DNA of 64,000 nt from Pseudomonas sp. MIACH (GTDB lineage Bacteria > Pseudomonadota > Gammaproteobacteria > Pseudomonadales > Pseudomonadaceae): positions 62,001 through 126,000 of the forward strand of contig NZ_LHVO01000017.1 in NCBI RefSeq assembly GCF_001269925.1, written 5' to 3'. Below, piece by piece: positions 7,780 through 15,345 of this stretch. The notes under the pieces are model-generated. The model was not told the DNA's origin. It searched no databases and saw nothing but the letters and a program-made list of their open reading frames with translations. The translations under genes were made by a program, and so were the position numbers. Numbering within the stretch: the stretch's first letter is position 1; every line of letters begins with the position of its first letter.

Positions 7780-9367
7780 GGTGACTCCCTGTGGTTTGTG
7801 TGCACCCGACGTTGAGGTTTTTCTGCTGGCGCGGCAGGAGGACGGCCAGTTGGCCTCGATCGACTTTTCCGTTGTGGTTTTTCGGCAAGGCTTCGCTGAA
7901 GTAATAGCGATGTGGCCGTTTATAGGCTTCAAGATGGACCTGGCAAAAGGCTTTGAGCGTCGCGATGTCCAAGGGCTCGACGCATTCGATACAGGCCACG
8001 ATTTCATCACCGTGGATCGGGTGGGCGACGCCGATCACTGCGACCTGCAGCACACCCGGTACGCGCCTGAGTACGGCCTCGACTTCCCGAGGGGCGACTT
8101 TTTCGCCATTGGTTTTCAGGATGTCGTCCTTGCGCGAGAGGAAATACAGCAGGCCCTGCTCATCCAGCCGGCACAGGTCACCGGTGTACAGGACCGACTC
8201 GCCGGGCAATGGACCTGGGCGCAGTTTCTTTGCCGTCTGCTCCGGGTTGCGCCAGTAGCCGCGCATCACGGTCGCGCCACGGATCACCAGTTCGCCGCTG
8301 GCATTGTTGCGGTGGGCAACGCCGGCATCATCCACCACCCACAGTTCGGTGTTCGGGATGGCATAGCCGACGCTGTCTTTGTGCTCGGACAACAAGGCAG
8401 GAGGCAGCCAGGTACAGCGATGGCATTCGGTCAGCCCATACATGGAGAAAATCCGGGCTTGCGGGAACAGCGAGAGCAACAGGTCGATATCGCTGGGATG
8501 CAAGGCCGCTGCGGTGTTGGTGATGGTGCGCAGGGAGGAGAAGTCATAGCGTTTGGCCAACGGGGCAATGATCGCCAGCAGCGTGGGCACGATCGGCAGC
8601 ACGGTCGCTTTGTGCTTGACCAGCTGTTTGAGGGCAAACAGCGGACGGCTGAAATCCTTTTCGATAATCAGCGTCGCGCCCATCCTGGCGGTCATGATCG
8701 CTTGATACAGGCCGTAGTCGAAGCTCATGGGGATGGTGCAGAAAATCCGGTCGCTGGCCTCCAATTGCAGATAGCTGGCGACAGAGTCCGCGGCGCTGAG
8801 CATGTTGCGCTGGGTCAACATGACGCCCTTCGGGTCGCCCGTGGAACCCGAGGTGTAGATCAGGCAGGCCAGATCGATATCCAGTGCACCCTGGACCGCC
8901 AGCGGCGGCGGCGGTGCCAGTGCCGCAATCTGCGCCAGGGACAACAGCGGCGAACCGCTTGGCTGCGTGTCCGGCAGTTGATCAAACAGCATGCGCAACG
9001 CCGGGGTTGCGGGTGCCGCTGCCAGCGCGGTGGCTTGGCCGGCCTGGGCAATCAACAGGCGTGACTCAGCGTTATCGAGCAGCCAGCCGACCCGTGCCAG
9101 CGGTGTGTCCGGGTTTACCGGGACAAACACCGCCTGCAGAAACTGCACAGCCCAGAAGCAGACGACGAAATCCACCCCATTGGGGAGCCACACCAAGACC
9201 CTGTCACCGCGTTCAACCTGCTGCTTGCGCAAGTAGGCAGCGGTATTGATCACGCGTTGATGCAGTGCGGCCCAGGTGACTTCATTCTCGCCTTCCACCA
9301 GCGCCGTTTTATCCGGGAACTGCTGTGCGGCCTGCACCAGCCACTGGCTCAAATGGTTTGTGCTCAT
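7757..9367 (-). CDS. AMP-forming acyl-CoA/acyl-ACP ligase
   Basis: A 536-aa ANL-superfamily ligase. Motifs: LIYTSGSTGDPKGVMLTQRN, MYGLTECHR (A5), LYTGDLCRLDEQG, SRKDDILKTNGEKVAPREVE (A8) and NHNGKVDR with the C-terminal catalytic Lys. It starts with an ATGA overlap on the upstream KAS-III gene and runs into ACP2. Overall it resembles fatty-acyl/aryl ligases such as the exosortase-A-associated ligase group more than the two DltA-like enzymes downstream, so the cluster encodes three distinct activating enzymes. The likely product is an acyl-adenylate transferred to CoA or ACP2; the acid is unknown. Confidence 0.88.
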   Translation of the reverse strand: MSTNHLSQWLVQAAQQFPDKTALVEGENEVTWAALHQRVINTAAYLRKQQVERGDRVLVWLPNGVDFVVCFWAVQFLQAVFVPVNPDTPLARVGWLLDNAESRLLIAQAGQATALAAAPATPALRMLFDQLPDTQPSGSPLLSLAQIAALAPPPPLAVQGALDIDLACLIYTSGSTGDPKGVMLTQRNMLSAADSVASYLQLEASDRIFCTIPMSFDYGLYQAIMTARMGATLIIEKDFSRPLFALKQLVKHKATVLPIVPTLLAIIAPLAKRYDFSSLRTITNTAAALHPSDIDLLLSLFPQARIFSMYGLTECHRCTWLPPALLSEHKDSVGYAIPNTELWVVDDAGVAHRNNASGELVIRGATVMRGYWRNPEQTAKKLRPGPLPGESVLYTGDLCRLDEQGLLYFLSRKDDILKTNGEKVAPREVEAVLRRVPGVLQVAVIGVAHPIHGDEIVACIECVEPLDIATLKAFCQVHLEAYKRPHRYYFSEALPKNHNGKVDRGQLAVLLPRQQKNLNVGCTQTTGSHHAYANHH

Positions 9368-10341
9368 GTCTCATCCTCACTATTGAATTCAAGAACGACG
9401 GCGGCAAAAGTGCCCGCGATACCGGAAGCCAGGGCCAGGATGGGGTTTACGGCGCCCGCGTTCTCGCCGTGTGCCCGCAGGCTTTTCAGGTTGATGAATG
9501 CATCGCTGCAAAAGCAGTGGCCCAGGCGGTGCAGATGGCGCCGGTAAATGATGTCCCGGGCAAAGCCGGCGCGGTCGGCGATCCGGTCGAAGGTGGGCGG
9601 GCTGATGTGGTATGGGATCAGCGTACGCAGCTCTTCAGGACGCCGTCCGGCGTGCTGCAGTGCGCCCTGTACGGTCTCGACCATGGTGGGGATAAAGGCG
9701 TGGTCGTAGGCGTTTTCGCTGTCGCGATCCGTCGCGCGCAGACGTGTGCCATAGGCGGCCAGTTGGCGGATATGCACGGCACTCACGCGCAAGGCGCCGG
9801 GCGAGGGTTCCGGGCTGAGCAGGGTCGCGCACAGGGCTTCGCCGAAGTAGCCATTCTGATCGACGTATTGCACGGTGTCGTGGAAGCACTTTTCCCCGGT
9901 GATCAGTAAGCCGCAGAGCTTGTCTTGCCTGGCATGTGCCGCCGTCAGTTTGGCGTCGAGAAACTTCAGCCCGACCAGCGCCGATGCACACGATGCCTGG
10001 GTGATAGAAAAAAACTCAGCCTGCGGGCGACCCAACAAACTGCGCAGGTCGTTGGCCAGGCCGGGGACAACGTCAAAAGGGCTGGGGCAATTGAGGGAGT
10101 GGGCCCAGGCGACATAGCCAATGTTCCCGAACAATACCGGGTCGCACTCGGCCTGGAACTGCCGCAGCAATTGCATGATCAGGTCCGGCAACGCCTCGTG
10201 TTCGAACAGGCTGGCCGATTCCATTCGATGGAAGCGGCTGAATATTTTCGTGTTGCGTTCTCCCCAGGCATATTTTTGCGCCAGGGCTGGCAGCGGGGTG
10301 AGGTTCGCCGCGACCAGGCTGGTGATGGTGTGGATGTACAT
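9364..10341 (-). CDS. KAS-III-like condensing enzyme with active-site Cys, gene d
   Basis: A 325-aa thiolase-fold protein. The ATG at 10341 follows the previous stop in a TGAGATG junction. Cys118 in ITQASCASAL aligns with the FabH nucleophile, and His245 in LIPYHISPP with its His. As in the KAS-III gene at 556-1542, the Asn-bearing loop is replaced by GHCFCSD (His275, Asp280). Both also share a G-E-K-x-F-H segment and a G-E-A-x-C-A-x-L-L-S segment, so they form a subfamily. It sits directly after a Cys-less homologue, which suggests a heteromeric pair comparable in logic to PqsBC or KS-CLF. Chemistry is inferred. Confidence 0.85.
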   Translation of the reverse strand: MYIHTITSLVAANLTPLPALAQKYAWGERNTKIFSRFHRMESASLFEHEALPDLIMQLLRQFQAECDPVLFGNIGYVAWAHSLNCPSPFDVVPGLANDLRSLLGRPQAEFFSITQASCASALVGLKFLDAKLTAAHARQDKLCGLLITGEKCFHDTVQYVDQNGYFGEALCATLLSPEPSPGALRVSAVHIRQLAAYGTRLRATDRDSENAYDHAFIPTMVETVQGALQHAGRRPEELRTLIPYHISPPTFDRIADRAGFARDIIYRRHLHRLGHCFCSDAFINLKSLRAHGENAGAVNPILALASGIAGTFAAVVLEFNSEDET

Positions 10342-10342
10342 C

Positions 10343-11251
10343 TCAGTCCCCCACCACAAGGCCTGCACAGCTCAGCGCGTTATCCTGGGGCTGCATCATC
10401 AGGATACGGTGGCTGTTCGGTGCCAATTGTTGTAAACGCGCCCACGGGGCGCTGCAGAGCAGTGCGTCGTCCCAGCTCTCGATGCGGTGGCTCGTCCACT
10501 GTGCGTGCGTGCGCAGCTGTGCGGCGAAACACGCTGTGGTCAGGATCAACAGGGGCAGGTGTTCTTCCATCGACGTGAACATATCCAGCCTGTTGAGCAG
10601 CGTCTCCAGTGCGTGTTGCGTCGCCGGGAAAGGCACGGTTCGATACTGTTTGAACACGATGCCGGTCGCTCGGCCGTCGGCGGGTTCGTCTGCGCGCTTT
10701 TGCAGCATCACGACGCAGGCGCTGGCCACCGGATTGAAACGTTCCAGGCTCGGGCTGGGGTACATGATGGCGTCCTGGTCGGCGATCAGCAGCAGGGCTT
10801 TTTTCCCAGGGCGGCCAGCGTTGGTGTCGTCGAGGTAGTCCTCGATGGCTTGCAGCGCCAGGAACGGGCTGCTCAGGCCGTGATCGCTGATGGCGATGCC
10901 AAAGGCGTCATGGGCGCCGGTCTGGTGAATGATGGCGTTGGTCACCGAGCAGCCGACCTCCACGTCTGGTGTCCAGTGAGCCAGCACCACCAGTTCCACG
11001 TCATTGAGCGGGATCTGGGTGGCCAGTTCACCGACCAATTGCGTCAGCATTGCCCTGAACGTGAGGTGCTGGGCGGCGTACCAGCGCGAGGCATGCCGGT
11101 CCTGGGCTTGAGCGGTATGGCCATGGGCGTGGAAAAAGGCCTCGACGAAGTCCTTGACCTGTTTGAGCTGGGCGTCGTCTACGGCAGGCGCAGCGCTGTG
11201 CCTTTCGAACTGGCGCCACAGGATGTGAGTAGCCGCAAACTGCAGAGACAT
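10343..11251 (-). CDS. Cys-less KAS-III-like protein (possible chain-length-factor type partner), gene c
   Basis: A 302-aa protein with thiolase-fold features (LVVLAHWTPD, FNPVASACVVML) but no nucleophile. The segment IAISDHGLSSPFLAL places His124 where the neighbouring KAS-III has Cys118. The C-terminus ends LSCAGLVVGD and lacks a clear catalytic Asn or His loop. AAGGA lies six bases before the ATG. It is 10 nt after the decarboxylase gene and 1 nt before the active KAS-III gene. By analogy with PqsB in PqsBC and with KS-beta/CLF proteins, it probably pairs with the downstream protein and shapes its active site. It could instead be an independent, repurposed enzyme. Confidence 0.75.
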   Translation of the reverse strand: MSLQFAATHILWRQFERHSAAPAVDDAQLKQVKDFVEAFFHAHGHTAQAQDRHASRWYAAQHLTFRAMLTQLVGELATQIPLNDVELVVLAHWTPDVEVGCSVTNAIIHQTGAHDAFGIAISDHGLSSPFLALQAIEDYLDDTNAGRPGKKALLLIADQDAIMYPSPSLERFNPVASACVVMLQKRADEPADGRATGIVFKQYRTVPFPATQHALETLLNRLDMFTSMEEHLPLLILTTACFAAQLRTHAQWTSHRIESWDDALLCSAPWARLQQLAPNSHRILMMQPQDNALSCAGLVVGD

Positions 11252-11261
11252 AACGATTCCT

Positions 11262-12584
11262 TCAGGCGCTGGCCAAAGACAGGTGTTGGTACACCTGGGG
11301 GGCGAGCAGGGCGTCTATGCCATCGGCCGTGCGGATCAGAAAGGCTTGATCGTTTTCCACGAGAACTTCCGCCGGATGACCGAAACTCAAGAAACCCACC
11401 GGCGATGCGCTGGCGCCATAGGCACCGGAGTGCCCGATGCCGATCAGGTCCCCTGAGCGCAGTTCGGCGAGCATGATGTTTTCACCCAGCAAGTCGGTCG
11501 GCGTGCACAGCGGGCCGGTTACTTGATAGCGATGCAGCTCGCCCGGCGTGGCGGGGCCGAGGCGTGCCATCGGGAAGTTTCGACGGATCAGGGAGTTGAT
11601 GCCGGCGGCACTGCCGTGGCAGTTGGCCCCGCCATCGCACACGGCAAACCACTCGTCCCGGGACGGCTTGAGGTAGTTGACCCGCGTGACGAAAATGCCG
11701 GCCCGCGCAATCAGGAACCGGCCCAGTTCGATCACGATTTTGCAGCGTGGGAATGCCCCGCGGTAATCGTTCACGATGGGCTGCAGGGCTTGTCCCAAGG
11801 CGGCCAGGTCGAGTGCTTTCTCTTTGTCGAAATAGCGCACCCCGAAGCCTCCGCCCACATCGACGAAATCCAGCGCTGTTTCATAGGTCTGTTGCAGCGT
11901 GGCGGCCAGTGCCAGGATGTTTTGCGTGTTGTTGGCAAGGGCCTGCCAGTCGAGAATGCGAGTGCCGAGGTAAATATGCAGGCCTGCCAGGCGCAGGTGC
12001 GAGAGCTGATCGAGCGTGGCAAATGCCTGTGGCAGCAGTTGTTCATCGATACCGAACTGCCGGGGCTTGCCGCTCATGACCAACTTGGCTTTTTCCCCGG
12101 TAAAGTCGGGGTTGATACGCAGCGCGATGGCCTGGGTCACCCCCAGGCTGGACGCGATGTCGTTGAGTAAATGCATTTCCTCGATGGATTCGACCACCAC
12201 GGCTTTAATACCCGCGAGGCAACACTGGGTCAGCTCATTAATATGTTTGCCGGGACCGACAAAAATGATCTCGGCCGGCGCTACACCTTGGCGTAGTGCA
12301 ATTTTCAATTCAACCAGCGAACAGACTTCGCAGCCGGCGCCGGCTTTATGTAATAGGGCGACCAGGGATTTATTCGGGTTAGCCTTGAGCGAATAAAAAT
12401 AATCGATGCCCTCGGGCAATGCGCATTTAAGTTCGGCAAAGTCAGTTTTTATTTGCGTGGCACTGTAGGCATAAAAGGGCGTGGGCACTTTATCGGCCAG
12501 GAGTTTATAAGGGATGTCTTCGATTTTATCGGCGTTTATATAATGACTATCAGGAGGAAAAGCTGACATGACTGAATTTTCCAT
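11262..12584 (-). CDS. PLP-dependent decarboxylase, fold-type III (DapDC/BtrK-like)
   Basis: A 440-aa alanine-racemase-fold decarboxylase. Lys67 in YFYSLKANPN is the PLP Schiff-base residue; VDVGGGFGV (241-249) binds the phosphate; GLHIYLGTRI (201-210) is the H-x-x-x-G-T segment; GPLCTPTDLL supplies the Cys360/Asp364 pair from the second subunit; Tyr389 is in GAYGAS. A shorter start at 12569 is equally possible. It overlaps the ACP1 gene. Within this family BtrK decarboxylates glutamyl-ACP in butirosin synthesis, and exosortase-A loci carry a homologue beside an ACP and a ligase. Decarboxylation of an aminoacyl group on ACP1 is therefore a reasonable inference. Confidence 0.88.
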   Translation of the reverse strand: MENSVMSAFPPDSHYINADKIEDIPYKLLADKVPTPFYAYSATQIKTDFAELKCALPEGIDYFYSLKANPNKSLVALLHKAGAGCEVCSLVELKIALRQGVAPAEIIFVGPGKHINELTQCCLAGIKAVVVESIEEMHLLNDIASSLGVTQAIALRINPDFTGEKAKLVMSGKPRQFGIDEQLLPQAFATLDQLSHLRLAGLHIYLGTRILDWQALANNTQNILALAATLQQTYETALDFVDVGGGFGVRYFDKEKALDLAALGQALQPIVNDYRGAFPRCKIVIELGRFLIARAGIFVTRVNYLKPSRDEWFAVCDGGANCHGSAAGINSLIRRNFPMARLGPATPGELHRYQVTGPLCTPTDLLGENIMLAELRSGDLIGIGHSGAYGASASPVGFLSFGHPAEVLVENDQAFLIRTADGIDALLAPQVYQHLSLASA

Positions 12585-12855
12585 TTAATAACGACTCAAT
12601 CCAATTGATATCCTTGAAGTTTTCGAACAGATCCTCATCCAGGATATCGAAGAAACTCTTAGTGTTACCGGCGCGGCTGTCGACCCATTCGCCAATCTCC
12701 GAGATCAGCCCGACTATATGGATGGAGTCCAATAACCCCTCGGGTCCGTAGATCTGCGCACCGTCATCGATGGCCTGCAACTTATCTGGGGTAACGCCTA
12801 TGTTTTGCAGCGCTGAAAGAATGAAGGCCCGTGTCGTTTTTGGTGAAGCGCTCAT
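12550..12855 (-). CDS. acyl carrier protein (ACP1), first gene of the operon
   Basis: A 101-aa protein with a phosphopantetheine site at Ser44 in GLLDSIHIVGL, matching carrier proteins of the G-x-E-G-L-L-D-S type. The C-terminal tail is longer than in FabC/AcpP, ending HVSFSS. The start at 12855 has only a weak ribosome site (AAAGGG about 12 bases upstream). The gene opens the 12-kb operon, and its end overlaps the start of the PLP decarboxylase, making that enzyme its most likely client. A phosphopantetheinyl transferase is not present in the window and must be supplied elsewhere. Confidence 0.82.
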   Translation of the reverse strand: MSASPKTTRAFILSALQNIGVTPDKLQAIDDGAQIYGPEGLLDSIHIVGLISEIGEWVDSRAGNTKSFFDILDEDLFENFKDINWIESLLNGKFSHVSFSS

Positions 12856-13044
12856 GAATTTGACACCCTTTAAACGTCATGTGAGCGTGATCATATCCAT
12901 GGCGAATAGTGAGATTTGCTTGAAATTGCAACGGCGCTTTCCCGGCTCTTTATATTGATTAATTCGATCTTCTAGAGGGTGAACTTCGGGCGCATGCAGT
13001 CATGCGCTCCGGTCGGCTGGCTATCTCAGCGGGGTGCGCGGCCG
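12856..13044 (-). promoter_or_regulatory. upstream region of the biosynthetic operon
   Basis: This 189-nt AT-richer gap separates the LysR gene end from ACP1 and must hold the operon promoter. It contains TATAAA-like and TTGCAA-like stretches on the minus strand, but no convincing sigma-70 pair. The inverted repeat GCGCATG..CATGCGC near 12990-13007 could act as an operator or as a terminator stem of the LysR gene. Confidence 0.35.
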
Positions 13045-13932
13045 TCAGCGCAGTTCGTCTTTCAACAACTCAAAGCAGCGTTGCGCTGCCGGGCTTAAAT
13101 TCATGGCGCTGCGGGTGATCAAGCCGATCTCGCGGTTGACCCCCGGATGATCAATGCTGATGCGCCGCAGTCCCTCCAGGCTGTCCGCCGCTGACTCGGG
13201 CAGCACGCTGATCCCCAGCCCCTGGCGCACCAACGCCAGGACTGTCGACATGTAGTTGGCCTCCATGCCGGCGTTCATCGTCAGCCGCGTCGCATCGAAC
13301 AGCGCATCGACTTGCTCGCGCACGCTGCTGTCGCGGCCGGTGAGGATGATCGGGTGTTGCGCCAGTTGTTCCAGTGTCAACTGCTTATGCCGCGTCAGCG
13401 GATGATCCAGCGGTACGAACGCACAGAGTCGATCATTCAGCACCGGGACAAATGCCAGCCCATGGCTCAATCGCGCCCGCACACCGATACCGAAATCCAC
13501 CTCGCCTGCGCGCACCTGGGCATGAATGCGGTGGGCCACCAGGTCCTGCAGGCGGACTTCTATTCCGCCAAAACGCTCGCGAAACAGACGGAGCACCGGC
13601 GGCAGGCTGCCGGCGCAGACCGAGGGCAGGGCGGCGATGGTCACCACGCCCCGGCGCAAGGCGGCGAGGTCGCGGGAGCCGGTGACGATGTTGTCCAGGT
13701 CCAGCAGCAGTTTTTCCATCGGGCCGCGCGCTTCCTGGCCGGCGGCGGTGATGCTCACATGCCGGGGGCTGCGGTCGAGCAGGACGACGCCGAGCCAGTC
13801 TTCCAGTTGTTGTACCTGCACGGTCAGCGCCGAAGGGGACAGATGCAGCTCGTTGGCAGCCTTGGTAAAGCTGCCGGTGCGCGCCACTGCAAGGAACGCT
13901 TGTATGTGTTGGATGCTGTTTTTCATAAGCAT
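13045..13932 (-). CDS. LysR-family transcriptional regulator
   Basis: A 295-aa LysR protein. The N-terminal winged HTH (residues ~5-65) includes AFLAVARTGSFTKAANELHLSPSALTVQ-type sequence, and a periplasmic-binding-like effector domain fills the rest. A start at 13926 is also possible. It is divergent from the CitMHS transporter operon across 119 nt, the classic arrangement for a LysR regulator controlling its neighbour. It is also co-oriented with the large biosynthetic operon that begins 189 nt downstream, so a second target there cannot be excluded. Confidence 0.9.
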   Translation of the reverse strand: MLMKNSIQHIQAFLAVARTGSFTKAANELHLSPSALTVQVQQLEDWLGVVLLDRSPRHVSITAAGQEARGPMEKLLLDLDNIVTGSRDLAALRRGVVTIAALPSVCAGSLPPVLRLFRERFGGIEVRLQDLVAHRIHAQVRAGEVDFGIGVRARLSHGLAFVPVLNDRLCAFVPLDHPLTRHKQLTLEQLAQHPIILTGRDSSVREQVDALFDATRLTMNAGMEANYMSTVLALVRQGLGISVLPESAADSLEGLRRISIDHPGVNREIGLITRSAMNLSPAAQRCFELLKDELR

Positions 13933-14051
13933 GGCTTCATTTTGTTTTTCCGAACACTGATGGGTGAATATTCCAATTTACAAAGACTAGCGCGCTTCCA
14001 ATACTCCAGGGAAAACAATAACCGGCCACCAAGGCCGCTCTGGAGTAACCC

Positions 14052-15344
14052 ATGCTCGCTACCCTGGGTGTCATTACCATCCTGTGCCTGCTCGCTGCCG
14101 TCATGAGCAAACGCCTTTCGCCACTGGTGGCCCTGATCGCCTTGCCGATCATCGCCGCGCTGCTCGGCGGGTTTGGCCTGCAAACCAGTGCCTTCATCAT
14201 TAGCGGCATCAAGAACGTCGCCCCCGTAGTGGGCATGTTTGTGTTCGCGATCCTGTTTTTCGGGATCATGACCGACGCCGGCATGCTCGACCCCATCATT
14301 GATCGCATCCTGCGCACGGTCGGGACACGTCCTACACGCATTGTGGTCGGCACCGCGACCCTGGCCCTGCTGGTGCACCTGGACGGTTCCGGGGCGGTCA
14401 CTTTTCTGGTGACGGTGCCGGCGATGTTGCCCTTGTATACGCGGCTGGGTATCGATAAACGCATCCTCGCCTGTGTCTGTGCGATGGCGGCCGGGGTCAA
14501 CTTCCTGCCGTGGACCGGCCCGGTGCTGCGCTCCTCAGCGGCCTTGCATGTACCGGTGGCGGACCTGTTCCAGCCGCTGATCCCGGTGCAGATCGTCGGC
14601 CTGATCTTCGTCTTTGCCTGCGCATGGTGGCTCGGCCGGCGTGAAGAAAAACGCCTCGGCCTGGGGGCCGGCTCCACGGTGGATGCCGTGCCGCAACGGG
14701 TGCTCAGCGACGACGACATCAAGCTGCGCCGCCCACGCCTGTTCTGGGTCAACCTGGTCCTGACCGTGCTGGTCATGGTGGTGATGATCGCCGGCTGGGT
14801 CGACCCGGTGGTGATGTTCATGCTCGGCACGGTGGTGGCGCTGTGCATCAACTACCCGAACGTCGACGCCCAGCGCGCCCGCATCGATGCCCATGCTAAA
14901 ACCGCCCTGACCATGGCCAGTATCCTGCTCGCCGCCGGGGTGTTCACCGGCATCATGCAAGGCACGGGCATGCTCAAGGCCATCGCTGAAGTGGCGGTGG
15001 CGCAGATTCCCGCTGGCCACGGCAAGCTGATCCCGGCGGTGGTGGGCTTTATTTCCATGCCGCTGAGCATGCTGTTCGACCCCGACTCCTACTATTTCGG
15101 CGTGATGCCGGTGATTGCCGAAGTCGGCAAAGCCTTGGGCGTCGACCCACTGCAAGTGGCCCAGGCGTCGTTGCTGGGCGTGCACACCACCGGTTTTCCG
15201 GTCAGCCCGCTGACCCCGGCGACCTTTCTGTTGGTGGGCCTGTGCAAGATCGAATTGGCCGATCACCAGCGCTTCACCATCCCTTTTCTGTTTGCCGCGT
15301 CGGTGTTGATGACCCTGACCGCGTTGCTCCTGGGAGTGATTTGA
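14052..15344 (+). CDS. CitMHS-family citrate/divalent-metal transporter
   Basis: A 430-aa polytopic inner-membrane protein with about 12 hydrophobic segments, beginning MLATLGVITILCLLAAVMSK. It has the CitMHS pattern HLDGSGAVTFLVTVPAMLPLY near residues 114-134 and FDPDSYYFGVMPV near 342-354. The family imports citrate or related carboxylates complexed with metal ions using protons. TGGAG lies six bases before the ATG. The stop is one base from the ATG of the DUF1446 protein, so the three plus-strand genes form an operon, probably controlled by the divergent LysR protein. Confidence 0.88.
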   Translation: MLATLGVITILCLLAAVMSKRLSPLVALIALPIIAALLGGFGLQTSAFIISGIKNVAPVVGMFVFAILFFGIMTDAGMLDPIIDRILRTVGTRPTRIVVGTATLALLVHLDGSGAVTFLVTVPAMLPLYTRLGIDKRILACVCAMAAGVNFLPWTGPVLRSSAALHVPVADLFQPLIPVQIVGLIFVFACAWWLGRREEKRLGLGAGSTVDAVPQRVLSDDDIKLRRPRLFWVNLVLTVLVMVVMIAGWVDPVVMFMLGTVVALCINYPNVDAQRARIDAHAKTALTMASILLAAGVFTGIMQGTGMLKAIAEVAVAQIPAGHGKLIPAVVGFISMPLSMLFDPDSYYFGVMPVIAEVGKALGVDPLQVAQASLLGVHTTGFPVSPLTPATFLLVGLCKIELADHQRFTIPFLFAASVLMTLTALLLGVI

Positions 15345-15345
15345 G

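Noticed and set aside
7490..9064. 524-codon plus-strand frame opposite the acyl ligase
   Set aside because: It covers the ligase and ACP2 in antisense and lacks recognisable features.
11262..12584. Annotation as lysA (diaminopimelate decarboxylase for lysine)
   Set aside because: The gene overlaps an ACP gene inside a biosynthetic operon, and the active-site segments read GLHIYLGTRI and ELGR rather than typical LysA sequence.
1..12855. Identification as an exosortase-A (PEP-CTERM) locus
   Set aside because: ACP, ligase, PLP decarboxylase and hydrolase fit, but there is no exosortase, PEP-CTERM protein or glycosyltransferase, and the KAS and A-enzyme genes are foreign to that system.
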